Part shown: in pieces, positions 18,971 through 26,277 of the stretch
How positions within the stretch are numbered: the first letter of the stretch is position 1
Layout of the letters: the number at the start of each line of letters is the position of its first letter
NCBI RefSeq assembly: GCF_030295765.1
Contig: NZ_AP027292.1
Span: 2,852,001-2,916,000 of the forward strand
From: Neptuniibacter halophilus
GTDB taxonomy: Bacteria; Pseudomonadota; Gammaproteobacteria; Pseudomonadales; Balneatricaceae
Length of the DNA stretch: 64,000 nucleotides
Direction of reading: 5' to 3'
Notes under the pieces: model-generated
Database searches by the model: none
The model's input: only the letters and a program-made list of their open reading frames with translations
What the model was told of the DNA's origin: nothing
Made by a program: the position numbers and the translations under genes

Positions 18971-19121
18971 ATCGGTTGCTATCCCGCAGCATTTATTCTT
19001 ATTTAAATTTAGTAGATCGGGCTGATAAATGATAACACGTTCAAAAAGTAAGCGATTCAGCCGTAGTTTGATTCAGAAAAATCTAAATTACAAATTTACC
19101 GGATTTTTTTTCTTAAATCTC

Positions 19122-19149
19122 TTGCGGTTAGGTAAGGCTATGCTACAAT
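19122..19149 (+). promoter_or_regulatory. Probable promoter of tRNA-Ser
   Basis: TTGCGG (-35) and TACAAT (-10) are separated by 16 bp. They lie about 90 bp upstream of the mature tRNA, leaving a 5' leader that contains no gene I can support. Confidence 0.6.
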
Positions 19150-19238
19150 GCGCGCCTCGTTGTTAAGGAGCTTTTATGGCTCTCAGCAACGCAAGAGACC
19201 GTCTGAAATATTCAGTATTAAAGGTCTCACATTAGAGT

Positions 19239-19326
19239 GGTCAGGTGTCCGAGTGGCCGAAGGAGCACGCCTGGAAAGTGTGTATACGGAAACGTATCGA
19301 GGGTTCGAATCCCTCCCTGACCGCCA
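19239..19326 (+). tRNA. tRNA-Ser (anticodon GGA)
   Basis: The acceptor stem GGTCAGG pairs with CCTGACC, followed by discriminator G and encoded CCA. The anticodon loop CTGGAAA places GGA at 19273-19275. A long variable arm (TGTATACGGAAACGTA region) and the T-arm GAGGG/TTCGAAT/CCCTC are present. The gene is intact and its 3' end is the integration site of the island. Confidence 0.97.
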
Positions 19327-19329
19327 TCT
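19304..19329 (+). repeat. attL (26-bp direct repeat in the tRNA-Ser T-arm/3' end)
   Basis: Identical over 26 bp to 39739-39764, starting TTCGAATCCCTC and ending CCGCCATCT. It covers the T-loop to CCA end of the tRNA plus three bases. Confidence 0.95.
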
Positions 19330-19346
19330 CTATGTCTAATAGAGAT
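19326..19346. repeat. Perfect 8-bp inverted repeat abutting the tRNA 3' end
   Basis: ATCTCTAT and ATAGAGAT are separated by five bases, on the island side of attL. It could be a weak terminator or processing hairpin replacing the displaced tRNA terminator, or an integrase/excisionase site. Confidence 0.45.
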
Positions 19347-19410
19347 TATATAGTCCACTAACGTATTGAGAATCAACGACTTAGCGTCTTGTTATGTCTT
19401 ATATAGTCCA
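19346..19410 (+). repeat. Pair of 12-bp direct repeats near attL
   Basis: TTATATAGTCCA occurs at 19346-19357 and 19399-19410. The position between attL and the integrase fits accessory recombination sites (excisionase or integrase arms). A related TTTATAGTCC lies at the end of the integrase gene. Confidence 0.5.
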
Positions 19411-19433
19411 ATACGGTCTTGTAACATCCACTC

Positions 19434-19458
19434 TTTTAAGTAACACTGAATGTAACAT
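19434..19458 (+). repeat. Left arm-type repeat of the island
   Basis: A 25-bp sequence (TTTTAAGTAACACTG plus TGTAACAT around two variable bases) recurs in the same orientation at 39660-39684, just inside attR. A core GTAACACTG is also present inverted at 19479-19487, touching the integrase start. It is a candidate integrase arm-binding site and possible autoregulatory site. Confidence 0.65.
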
Positions 19459-19491
19459 CGGTACATTTTTCTATTATGCAGTGTTACATCA

Positions 19492-20697
19492 ATGGCCAGA
19501 AAAACATTACCTCTTACAAACACCCAGGTTAAGAACGCTAAACCAGCAGACAAGGAATATAACCTTTCTGATGGTGAAGGCCTTGCTCTCAGGGTTAAGC
19601 CTAATGGGTCCAAAATTTGGATCTTCAATTATACACGCCCTCATATTCAGAAAAGAGCCAACATCTCGTTTGGAACATATCCTGAAGTGTCTATAGCGGA
19701 TGCCCGTAAAAAGCGTTTTGAGGCTCGCGCTTTACTAGCCGAAAAGATCGATCCACAGCAAAAGCGTGATGCGGATCGTCAGGAGCAAATGTTCAAGCAG
19801 GTAAACACGCTAACGGCTGTTGTTGAATCTTGGTTTGAGCTTAAGAAAAACACGATTAGCACTGATTACGCAGATGACATTATCAACTCCTTGAAAAATC
19901 ACGTCCTACCAAAGCTTGGTAACTATCCCGTTGCAGATATAACTGCTCCTCTAGTCATTGATGTTTTGAAGCCTTTAGCTGGGTCTGGAAAATTGGAGAT
20001 GACCAAGCGTATATGCTCCCGCCTTAATCAAGTCATGACCTTTGCGACAAATACTGGTTTGGTGCAATCCAACCCGCTAGTGGGTATTAAGCAGGCTTTC
20101 AAATCGCCGACGGTTACTAACAACCCAACACTTAAGCCCGATGAGCTACCTTTGCTTATGTCTCAGGTTGCTGATGCAAATATTCGGCTTGTTACCAGGC
20201 TGCTGATTCGCTGGCAACTTCACACCATGACAAGACCGGGTGAGGCAGCAGGTGCTAAGTGGGATGAGATAGATCTTGAAAAAGGTGTTTGGGTTATTCC
20301 TGCTGAGCGGATGAAAAAACGAAGAGAGCACATCGTTCCATTAACTAGCCAAACGATATCAATTCTAGAAAAGCTAAGGCTGTATCAGTCGAATAGCCCC
20401 TATCTTTTTCCAAGTGATCTTTCTATCCGTAAGCCAATAAATGCTTCAACAGCTAATGTGGCTCTGAAGCGTATGGGCTTTAAAGATCGTTTGACTGCGC
20501 ATGGCATGAGGTCGATTGCTAGTACTGCATTGAATGAGCAAGGCTTTGATCCTGACTTGATTGAGGCAGCATTGGCCCATACGGATAAAAATCAGGTACG
20601 CGCAACATACAACAGGGCTAGTTATCTTGAGCGCCGAAAAGAAATGATGCAGTGGTGGTCTGATCAAATTACTAAAGCTCAATCGGAGGGTTTATAG
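19492..20697 (+). CDS. Tyrosine recombinase/integrase, P4-type with DUF4102 N-terminus
   Basis: A 401-residue integrase that should join the element to the tRNA-Ser 3' end. The N-terminal DUF4102-type arm-binding domain (LSDGEGLALRVKPNGSKIW...SFGTYPEVSIADAR) is followed by a core-binding domain and a catalytic domain. Catalytic residues are seen: Arg in MTRPGEA (about 246), HGMR (about 336), His in LAHTD (about 361) and nucleophile Tyr in ATYNRA (about 371). It starts 162 bp after attL and points inward. No clear dedicated promoter was found; readthrough from the tRNA is possible. Confidence 0.95.
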   Translation: MARKTLPLTNTQVKNAKPADKEYNLSDGEGLALRVKPNGSKIWIFNYTRPHIQKRANISFGTYPEVSIADARKKRFEARALLAEKIDPQQKRDADRQEQMFKQVNTLTAVVESWFELKKNTISTDYADDIINSLKNHVLPKLGNYPVADITAPLVIDVLKPLAGSGKLEMTKRICSRLNQVMTFATNTGLVQSNPLVGIKQAFKSPTVTNNPTLKPDELPLLMSQVADANIRLVTRLLIRWQLHTMTRPGEAAGAKWDEIDLEKGVWVIPAERMKKRREHIVPLTSQTISILEKLRLYQSNSPYLFPSDLSIRKPINASTANVALKRMGFKDRLTAHGMRSIASTALNEQGFDPDLIEAALAHTDKNQVRATYNRASYLERRKEMMQWWSDQITKAQSEGL

Positions 20698-20870
20698 TCC
20701 GCTATTGGGTAAATGCCTTTAGAGGCTTATTGTTGCTTGTATTTAATGGGCACTATTCCATAACCATTTATCATTAACGTGAAGGATATTCCGTTGATCT
20801 TATGTGAGCCTTTCTAAACTGATACGTTTCCTATCATTCTGATTTATTTGATCTTACTTTGGCGTGTTCT

Positions 20871-21030
20871 ATGTCGTTATGTAATGCTCTATATCGTTAC
20901 GTAATGCTCTATATCGTTCTATATCGATATGTCATGTTATATGTCGTTATGTCATGTTCTATATCGTTACGTAATGCTCTATATCGGTATGTCATGTTCT
21001 ATATCGTTACGTAATGTTCTATATCGATAT
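20871..21030. repeat. Iteron-like array: seven 20-bp units plus two half units
   Basis: Units close to ATATCGTTACGTAATGCTCT start at 20871, 20891, 20921, 20941, 20961, 20981 and 21001. A 10-bp half unit lies at 20911 and another at 21021. Copies alternate between a TTACGTAA form and a TATGTCATG form. A 20-bp period (about two helical turns) is typical of Rep-binding iterons. It lies in the 565-bp gap between the integrase and the next gene; I see no gene in the rest of that gap. Confidence 0.8.
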
Positions 21031-21262
21031 AAACCGTTTCCAAATGATCTGACGATCCTTGGTGTATATGTGACCTTTTCAACCTGCTCGCTTAGTTGTT
21101 TTGAAAGGTTAACTATTTGTTTTATAGGCTTTATTTTTTTAATAATTTCTGTAGGGTTTAATGTCGGCTTGGTTAGCAAGCCAGTTTTATTGGCATATTA
21201 AACTAGACGGATTCTTGTAATAGGCCAGACCATCCATTTATGTAGTATGGGAGTCTGACACT

Positions 21263-21793
21263 ATGTCTAACATCTTCTTTTACGATTTCTTCGAAGCTGC
21301 TTACCGTGATGCTAAGCGAGCATATCCTGATCTTTGTCATGAGCATGAAAAAGCTTGGGAATCACCAGTGATAGCTGATCCTCTGCCAGAGTATTTGTAT
21401 GACTTGGAATTAATTAAGTCATTTTTTAAGTCCCCGGATGAGTATATTTCTCATTGTTCAAAGGAGGGGGTAGCTATTCATCCAGTTGTTGCAGTCCCTA
21501 TAGCGGTTGGGTGTATTCCAAAAAACGTTGGTTATCTGAGATTCGGTTTTCAAGAAATGTCAGAGGTTAGAGGGCGCGATACTGATATATCTGTTCGGGA
21601 AATTTATGGTCGGATGTTCTATGAATACGAATTGGCCCGTGAAGAATGTTCGCCTCGTGATAAAGACTTCACGGTTGCGGTTGAGTTTCTAGATTCACTG
21701 CCAGAAGTCGACCGCCCCAAAATAAAGCCTGAAACCCTTATCAGATATCGAAATCTTTGGGTAGAGCAGCTGGATCGGAAAAAATTGGATTAG
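21263..21793 (+). CDS. Hypothetical island protein
   Basis: A 176-residue soluble protein that I do not recognise. It is rich in aromatic and acidic residues, with no signal peptide, TM segment or clear enzyme motif. The start ATG has GGGAG upstream. It directly follows the iteron array and precedes the AlpA-type gene, so a role in replication or excision control is possible but unsupported. Confidence 0.6.
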   Translation: MSNIFFYDFFEAAYRDAKRAYPDLCHEHEKAWESPVIADPLPEYLYDLELIKSFFKSPDEYISHCSKEGVAIHPVVAVPIAVGCIPKNVGYLRFGFQEMSEVRGRDTDISVREIYGRMFYEYELAREECSPRDKDFTVAVEFLDSLPEVDRPKIKPETLIRYRNLWVEQLDRKKLD

Positions 21794-21886
21794 TTTTTTC
21801 CTATTAAATCCAGCGACTCTAATAGCGATTTATTCTCCTATTGGGACAATGAAGTCTCATATCGTCCATTAGAGGAGAATTACCTA

Positions 21887-22093
21887 ATGAAAGAATACGA
21901 TCCACTTCCATCGCTTGGGTTTGTGCGTTTGCCGCAGATTCTTGAGGTGTATCCCATTTCTAAAAGTCACTGGTGGGCGGGGGTTAAAGCTGGTCGCCTG
22001 CCCCCTCCTGTTCGTCTTGGTCCCCGTACTACTGTTTGGAAAGTAGAAGATATTCGCGAGTTGCTAGAGGAGGCTGGAAATAAGATTCACTAG
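21887..22093 (+). CDS. AlpA-family DNA-binding regulator/excisionase
   Basis: A 68-residue protein with the AlpA/MerR-like winged helix pattern: VRLPQILEVYPISKSHWWAGVKAGRLPPPVRLGPRTTVWKVEDIRELLEE seen as an HTH followed by the conserved R-W-wing. In P4-like elements AlpA-type proteins activate integrase expression or act as excisionases. It has a strong GAGGAG site. It lies 94 bp after the hypothetical gene. Confidence 0.85.
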   Translation: MKEYDPLPSLGFVRLPQILEVYPISKSHWWAGVKAGRLPPPVRLGPRTTVWKVEDIRELLEEAGNKIH

Positions 22094-22211
22094 TGGTGGA
22101 TCTGAAATTGTATCAGCGGTTTTTATGCGTCAGAGCTGTCTACAGCAATGATGATATAAGGCCTGAGAGTGTGGCCCGCAACAAAGAACACACTCGGTTA
22201 TTAATATTATT

Positions 22212-22233
22212 GTAATCCTCTACAGAGGATTAC
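22212..22233. promoter_or_regulatory. Perfect 9-bp hairpin in the leader of the Gp2-like gene
   Basis: GTAATCCTC and GAGGATTAC are separated by TACA, 44 bp before the ATG at 22277. There is no T-run. It may be an operator or an RNA structure affecting translation. Confidence 0.5.
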
Positions 22234-22276
22234 TGAATTTATCTTCGGATAATGCTGCGAAGCATAATGAGGAAGT

Positions 22277-22957
22277 ATGAAGTTAATAATTAGTAACAAA
22301 CATCATTTAATCAATGGCGGTCAATCGCTAAGTTCAATCATAAGTAATGCTGTGAAGCATGACGGAGTAGCAATGAAATCAATTATCTACAGCGGTGATT
22401 ACCGCGTTCTTAATCACACATTTCACATTACCCCTTGGAAGCAGGGGGAACCCTATTATCACGATATTCTGGAGCGTACGTCTCAGCAGCTTGAGGCTAT
22501 GCTTAGCTATCATTCCAAGGTTCATGTAATTCGCTACGACCTCCACGTGCAGGAATACACAGAAACTAGTGAGGACCTATCTAAGTTTATTCGAGCGCTT
22601 AGGCAGAGACTAAAGCGCAAATATGGGCATGCGCGGTTGGGGTATGTATGGTGCAGGGAGCAAAACTTGAGTAACAAGCAACATTACCATATCGCTCTTA
22701 TGATTAACGGTAATCTGTTCAAGTCTTCGCACACGATATCAGCCATAGTCGATGAGCTCTGGACTCGTTTGGGGCATTCGGTCACTTTTAAGCCTGAAAA
22801 TCACATCTATAAGATCCAGCGTGGTGATGAGAGCGTCGCACTTGCAGCTTTTAAGCGTATGGCTTATTTGGCGAAGGTACGTACCAAAGGGAAGCGCAAA
22901 GGAATGGCTAATGATTATTCGACTAGTCGCCTGAAGCCAAAGCTGCTTTTGCACTAG
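22277..22957 (+). CDS. Inovirus Gp2 / YagK-YfjJ-like protein
   Basis: A 226-residue basic protein of the group annotated as inovirus-type Gp2 or YagK/YfjJ C-terminal domain. It has VIRYDLHV early, then LGYVWCREQNLSNKQHYHIALMING with an HUH-type HYH motif, and a C-terminal MAYLAKVRTKGKRK. The HUH pattern is reminiscent of rolling-circle Rep relatives, but the catalytic Tyr is not certain. A second in-frame ATG at 22373 is preceded by a near copy of the sequence preceding the first start (TAATGCTG-GAAGCAT), so two products may be made. It lies downstream of the iterons and is the best candidate replication protein. Confidence 0.72.
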   Translation: MKLIISNKHHLINGGQSLSSIISNAVKHDGVAMKSIIYSGDYRVLNHTFHITPWKQGEPYYHDILERTSQQLEAMLSYHSKVHVIRYDLHVQEYTETSEDLSKFIRALRQRLKRKYGHARLGYVWCREQNLSNKQHYHIALMINGNLFKSSHTISAIVDELWTRLGHSVTFKPENHIYKIQRGDESVALAAFKRMAYLAKVRTKGKRKGMANDYSTSRLKPKLLLH

Positions 22958-22988
22958 TTTGTTAATTATTTCGGTTGAGAGAGACTAA

Positions 22989-23528
22989 ATGAAAGGTGTA
23001 GGGCGCGGTAAATGGTATCGGATTGGAACTAAGCCATGCTTGGAAGATTATCCTCGTTTGGCGATTAAGGACCTTAAGGAAATGGGTATTTTTAAAAAGC
23101 CAATTTCTGGTGTTCTGACCTGGGGAGAAAAGGAAAATCCTTGGTTTTCTGTTCGCTTCGCTTCTACACTTGCGAGTTTGTCTATCTCTTCTAAAACACT
23201 GGGGCTTACTGAGCCCCAGTTTATCGACATTGATAAGACCCACTGTAATTTTGGTGGTTACAGAATGTGGTTCATATGCCCAGGCTGTGATAAGCGTTGT
23301 GCCTTTATCTATTCAACGGGACATAAATTCTTATGCAGAGAGTGTCAGGGGCTTAGCTACCGCTCTCAGCGCATGACAGCGACTCAGCGTCGTTATACTA
23401 AGCTCAATAAGCTGGAGAAGAGACTCTTTGAGTTGAGGGGTAATCTCAGAGTGAAGCCTAAAGGTATGCACTGGAGAAAGTTTGCTGAGCTGCATAAGGT
23501 TTACTTACAATTAAGTGGTCAGCTTTAA
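22989..23528 (+). CDS. Zinc-ribbon protein common in mobile elements
   Basis: A 179-residue protein. Its N-terminus (GRGKWYRIGTKPCLEDYPRL) and central zinc ribbon CPGCDKRC...FLCRECQGLSYRSQ match a family I have seen in integrated elements next to Gp2-like genes; its function is not known. The two Cys pairs (CPGC and CREC) should bind one zinc ion. The basic C-terminus (LNKLEKRLFELRGNLRVKPKG) may contact nucleic acid. It lies 31 bp after the Gp2-like gene. Confidence 0.72.
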   Translation: MKGVGRGKWYRIGTKPCLEDYPRLAIKDLKEMGIFKKPISGVLTWGEKENPWFSVRFASTLASLSISSKTLGLTEPQFIDIDKTHCNFGGYRMWFICPGCDKRCAFIYSTGHKFLCRECQGLSYRSQRMTATQRRYTKLNKLEKRLFELRGNLRVKPKGMHWRKFAELHKVYLQLSGQL

Positions 23529-23544
23529 CTAAAAGGGATTTTTT

Positions 23545-23787
23545 ATGGGGTTAATCATCAATGGTAAAACTGTAGAAGAGCACTTGAACTCCAGCTACCC
23601 TGGGCCAGAGGGTGCTCCGCATGAACAGAAAGCTTATGAGGCCGTTTACAACCCTCCGCAAGTTGCATCTGACGACCCTATCATCAGCGAGTACGGAACA
23701 TGCTTTATCAAGTTTACTTTGCCTAAAGAGATAACTGAAAGGCGCAGTTCGGTACTGACTAAATTATTAAGTTTTTTTACTAAGTAA
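23545..23787 (+). CDS. Small hypothetical protein
   Basis: An 80-residue protein with no recognised domain. It begins MGLIINGKTVEEHL and is Pro/Glu-rich in the middle, with a hydrophobic basic end (VLTKLLSFFTK). It follows the zinc-ribbon gene by 16 bp behind AAAAGGGA and probably belongs to the same operon. It ends four bases before the convergent NYN gene. Confidence 0.55.
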   Translation: MGLIINGKTVEEHLNSSYPGPEGAPHEQKAYEAVYNPPQVASDDPIISEYGTCFIKFTLPKEITERRSSVLTKLLSFFTK

Positions 23788-23791
23788 TTGA

Positions 23792-24559
23792 CTAGCCTTT
23801 AGGGTCTTTCACGTAAACAACGTGAAGATGTGATTTCCCGGATGGTTTCTTATCCACTTCGAATAACTCAGTTGCTTCAATTAGTTTTGTAAGCGTGGAA
23901 TATCCATAGGTGCGAGGGTCAAAATCAGGGTGCTGACGCTTTATAAGGCCGCCGCTGACTGATAATAATGCCCACCCTTCATCATCTGCATATTCCCGAA
24001 TAGCTTTCCTGAGCATGTTGAGTAGACGTGTGTCACAGCAAAGGTCTTGTCTGCTTAAAGGGGCTGGTGAACTAGGCGATTTGCTTATTTGTTCTATGTC
24101 ATCGTCCTGTTCAACATCGCGAAGAACTTCTGTCTGTATAAAGTCATCACAGGCATTTCGAAATGCGATTGGGGTTTTAGCTTCGCCTACACCAAATACA
24201 TAAATTTCTGACTCTCTGAGGCGTGATGCTAATTTGGTAAAGTCGCTATCACTTGTAACAAGGGCAAATGCATCGAATTTATCCGAATAAAGTAGGTCCA
24301 TCGCATCAATAATCATTGCAGCGTCAGAAGAGTTTTTCCCTGAGGTGTACGAGAACTGCTGCACCGGTGAAATCGCAAGCTCATTTAGCGGTGTTTTCCA
24401 ATTGCTAAGATAGGATGAGCTCCAATCGCCGTAAGCTTTTTTAACCAGTATATGGCCATGCTTGGACAGTTCTCCTAATACAGCACTGAGGACTGAATGC
24501 TGGGCGTTTTCTGCATCAATTAAAACGGCGATTTTTTTCGTATTATCTAGATCTTTCAT
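23792..24559 (-). CDS. NYN-domain (LabA-like) ribonuclease-type protein with C-terminal LOTUS/OST-HTH domain
   Basis: A 255-residue soluble protein. The N-terminal NYN/PIN-like domain has the acidic metal-binding set: IDAENAQ near residue 15, SSDAAMIIDAMDLL and TSDSDFTKLASRLRE. After an acidic/Ser-Pro linker (about residues 150-170) comes an OST-HTH/LOTUS domain (LLNMLRKAIREYADDEGWALLSVSGGLIKR...YSTLTKLIEATELFEVD), which binds RNA in characterised proteins. NYN proteins are metal-dependent RNases or RNA-processing factors. It is on the opposite strand from its neighbours inside a defence-rich island. Confidence 0.85.
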   Translation of the reverse strand: MKDLDNTKKIAVLIDAENAQHSVLSAVLGELSKHGHILVKKAYGDWSSSYLSNWKTPLNELAISPVQQFSYTSGKNSSDAAMIIDAMDLLYSDKFDAFALVTSDSDFTKLASRLRESEIYVFGVGEAKTPIAFRNACDDFIQTEVLRDVEQDDDIEQISKSPSSPAPLSRQDLCCDTRLLNMLRKAIREYADDEGWALLSVSGGLIKRQHPDFDPRTYGYSTLTKLIEATELFEVDKKPSGKSHLHVVYVKDPKG

Positions 24560-24683
24560 TTTACATCCTTGTTGGGGCCGCTTCTTTACTTTATCTGTGC
24601 CGAAGCTGCTCTTATAAAATGTTGCCGGTTCACCTTCTCACAGGTTTGATTCAGAAGGTTGGGCCTTTCTTACGCTGAATAGA

Positions 24684-25070
24684 TTAGGTTTTACTTGAAT
24701 CCATCTCATTCCACATAACCCATTTAATTTGTGGGTCGTCGCAAATTCTGGAGTCATCTTGTGAGGCTAGGACTTGGCCCCGGTTCAGTAGCAGTAGGGT
24801 TCTTTTTAGTCCAGTGTATGCGCCCATTCTGTTCTTGGCGTTTGCTTCAATGCATACCAACCAGCCTTGCTTGAAATAAAGATGGCCTTGAATAGGGGTT
24901 GAGTGAGCTACATCACGCATAGAATAGGGGTCAAAGTAGTGTTTTTTCACATAGCTTTTTAATGTTTCTGTATAGCCATATGGGTAAGGGCCAATTTGAT
25001 CCTGATCTGGTTTAACCATGCACCCTGTAAGTAAGACGCTTATGAGTGCTGGGTATATTGCCTTCTTCAT
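24684..25070 (-). CDS. Small predicted lipoprotein of the island
   Basis: A 128-residue protein with a lipoprotein signal (KKAIYPALISVLLTGC) and mature start MVKPDQDQ. Asp is not at +2, so outer-membrane sorting is plausible. The body has YGYTETLKSYVKKHYFDPYSMRDVAHSTP and a Cys pair near the end. The HYFDPYSMRDV segment is seen in other small lipoproteins of unknown role. It lies 124 bp upstream of the NYN gene on the same strand. Confidence 0.68.
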   Translation of the reverse strand: MKKAIYPALISVLLTGCMVKPDQDQIGPYPYGYTETLKSYVKKHYFDPYSMRDVAHSTPIQGHLYFKQGWLVCIEANAKNRMGAYTGLKRTLLLLNRGQVLASQDDSRICDDPQIKWVMWNEMDSSKT

Positions 25071-25323
25071 ATCTTTTCCTTGTTATGAAACTACGTAGCA
25101 ATTCAGTTTATTAATCCTTAGGTTTTAAGGTTGACTTGCTTTACTAATCCAATATGGGGTTTCTTCAGTAAAACCATATAAAAAATAATATGTTGCGCAG
25201 ATGCTATCGAATAAATTGAATCTTGCAAATAGATTTAATTCCTTTAGTTGAAAGTCATAGCAGCGACAGGCCATAATGCGATCTGTATAAGCATTTTCCC
25301 TCTACGCTACATGGAGTTAGTGC

Positions 25324-26244
25324 GTGGCTATTCCTGACTTTCAATCTTGCATGCGTCCTTTGTTAGTGGCTGTTGAAGACCAACAAGTACATGAATTCAA
25401 AGATGCGATCCAGTTCGTTTGTAATTACCTTGAGCTTTCCGAAGAGGATATCAGGGAAGTTCTACCATCAGGGCGTCAAACTTATATAAAGAACCGCTTG
25501 GCTTGGGCCCGGACCTATATGAACAAGGCTGGGTTAACTAAAGCACCAGGGCGCGGGCAGATTCAAATAACAGATAGGGGCCTGCAGGCGTTAAAAGATT
25601 GTTCTCAAAGAGTCGATGTTCGATACCTGCGCCAGTACCCAGAATTTGTTGAGTTTCACAGGGTTAAAACTAAAGCTTCTGACAGTCAGCAGGAAAATAC
25701 AAAGGTAGATAGTAACGCTGAAGATACAGATCCTCAGGAGCGACTCGAAGAAGCCTACGCTGAAATCCAAGGCAGCTTAGCAGATGAGTTACTGGATACA
25801 GTTAAACAGCAATCACCGGACTTTCTAGAGCGCTTGGTCGTACAGCTTTTACAAGCCATGGGTTATGGTGGATGGAGCGAAAGCTCTGGAGCTGCAACCC
25901 AATACACCTTAGATGGCGGTATTGATGGTGTTATCAATGAAGACCCTTTAGGTTTAGATACCATCTACTTGCAAGCCAAACGCTATACCGATAGCAGTGT
26001 TGGTCGCCCAGATATCCAAGCTTTTGTTGGTGCGTTAGAAATGAAGCGTGCCCGTAAAGGTGTGTTTATTACAACAAGCCAGTTCAGTCGAGAAGCACGT
26101 GAATATTGCTCTCTGATTGAAAAGAGAGTCGTACTGATTGATGGCCGAAAATTGGCAGAGTTGATGATCCAGTATGGTTTGGGTGTATCGACTAAGCAGG
26201 TTTACGATGTAAAAGCGATCGATAGTGATTTTTTCAATGACTAA
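25324..26244 (+). CDS. mrr: Mrr-type restriction endonuclease
   Basis: A 306-residue protein with an N-terminal winged-helix Mrr_N domain (residues 1-110, VHEFKDAIQFVCNYLELSEED...GRGQIQITDRGLQ) and a C-terminal PD-(D/E)xK nuclease. The catalytic motif is GGIDGVI (about 197) followed by IYLQAKRY (about 216), with Gln in the QAK position typical of Mrr. Mrr-type enzymes cut modified DNA. The start is GTG with GGAG upstream. It is the first gene of the restriction block, 33 bp before hsdR. Confidence 0.9.
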   Translation: MAIPDFQSCMRPLLVAVEDQQVHEFKDAIQFVCNYLELSEEDIREVLPSGRQTYIKNRLAWARTYMNKAGLTKAPGRGQIQITDRGLQALKDCSQRVDVRYLRQYPEFVEFHRVKTKASDSQQENTKVDSNAEDTDPQERLEEAYAEIQGSLADELLDTVKQQSPDFLERLVVQLLQAMGYGGWSESSGAATQYTLDGGIDGVINEDPLGLDTIYLQAKRYTDSSVGRPDIQAFVGALEMKRARKGVFITTSQFSREAREYCSLIEKRVVLIDGRKLAELMIQYGLGVSTKQVYDVKAIDSDFFND

Positions 26245-26277
26245 CTGAAATAGTCATTGAAGGTAAGGATGAGTGGC

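Noticed and set aside
19148..19339. A small protein gene overlapping the tRNA-Ser
   Set aside because: The reading frame runs through the tRNA and has no conserved features; it is a chance frame.
20871..21030. CRISPR array next to the integrase
   Set aside because: The repeats are contiguous 20-bp tandem units without spacers, so they are iteron-like.
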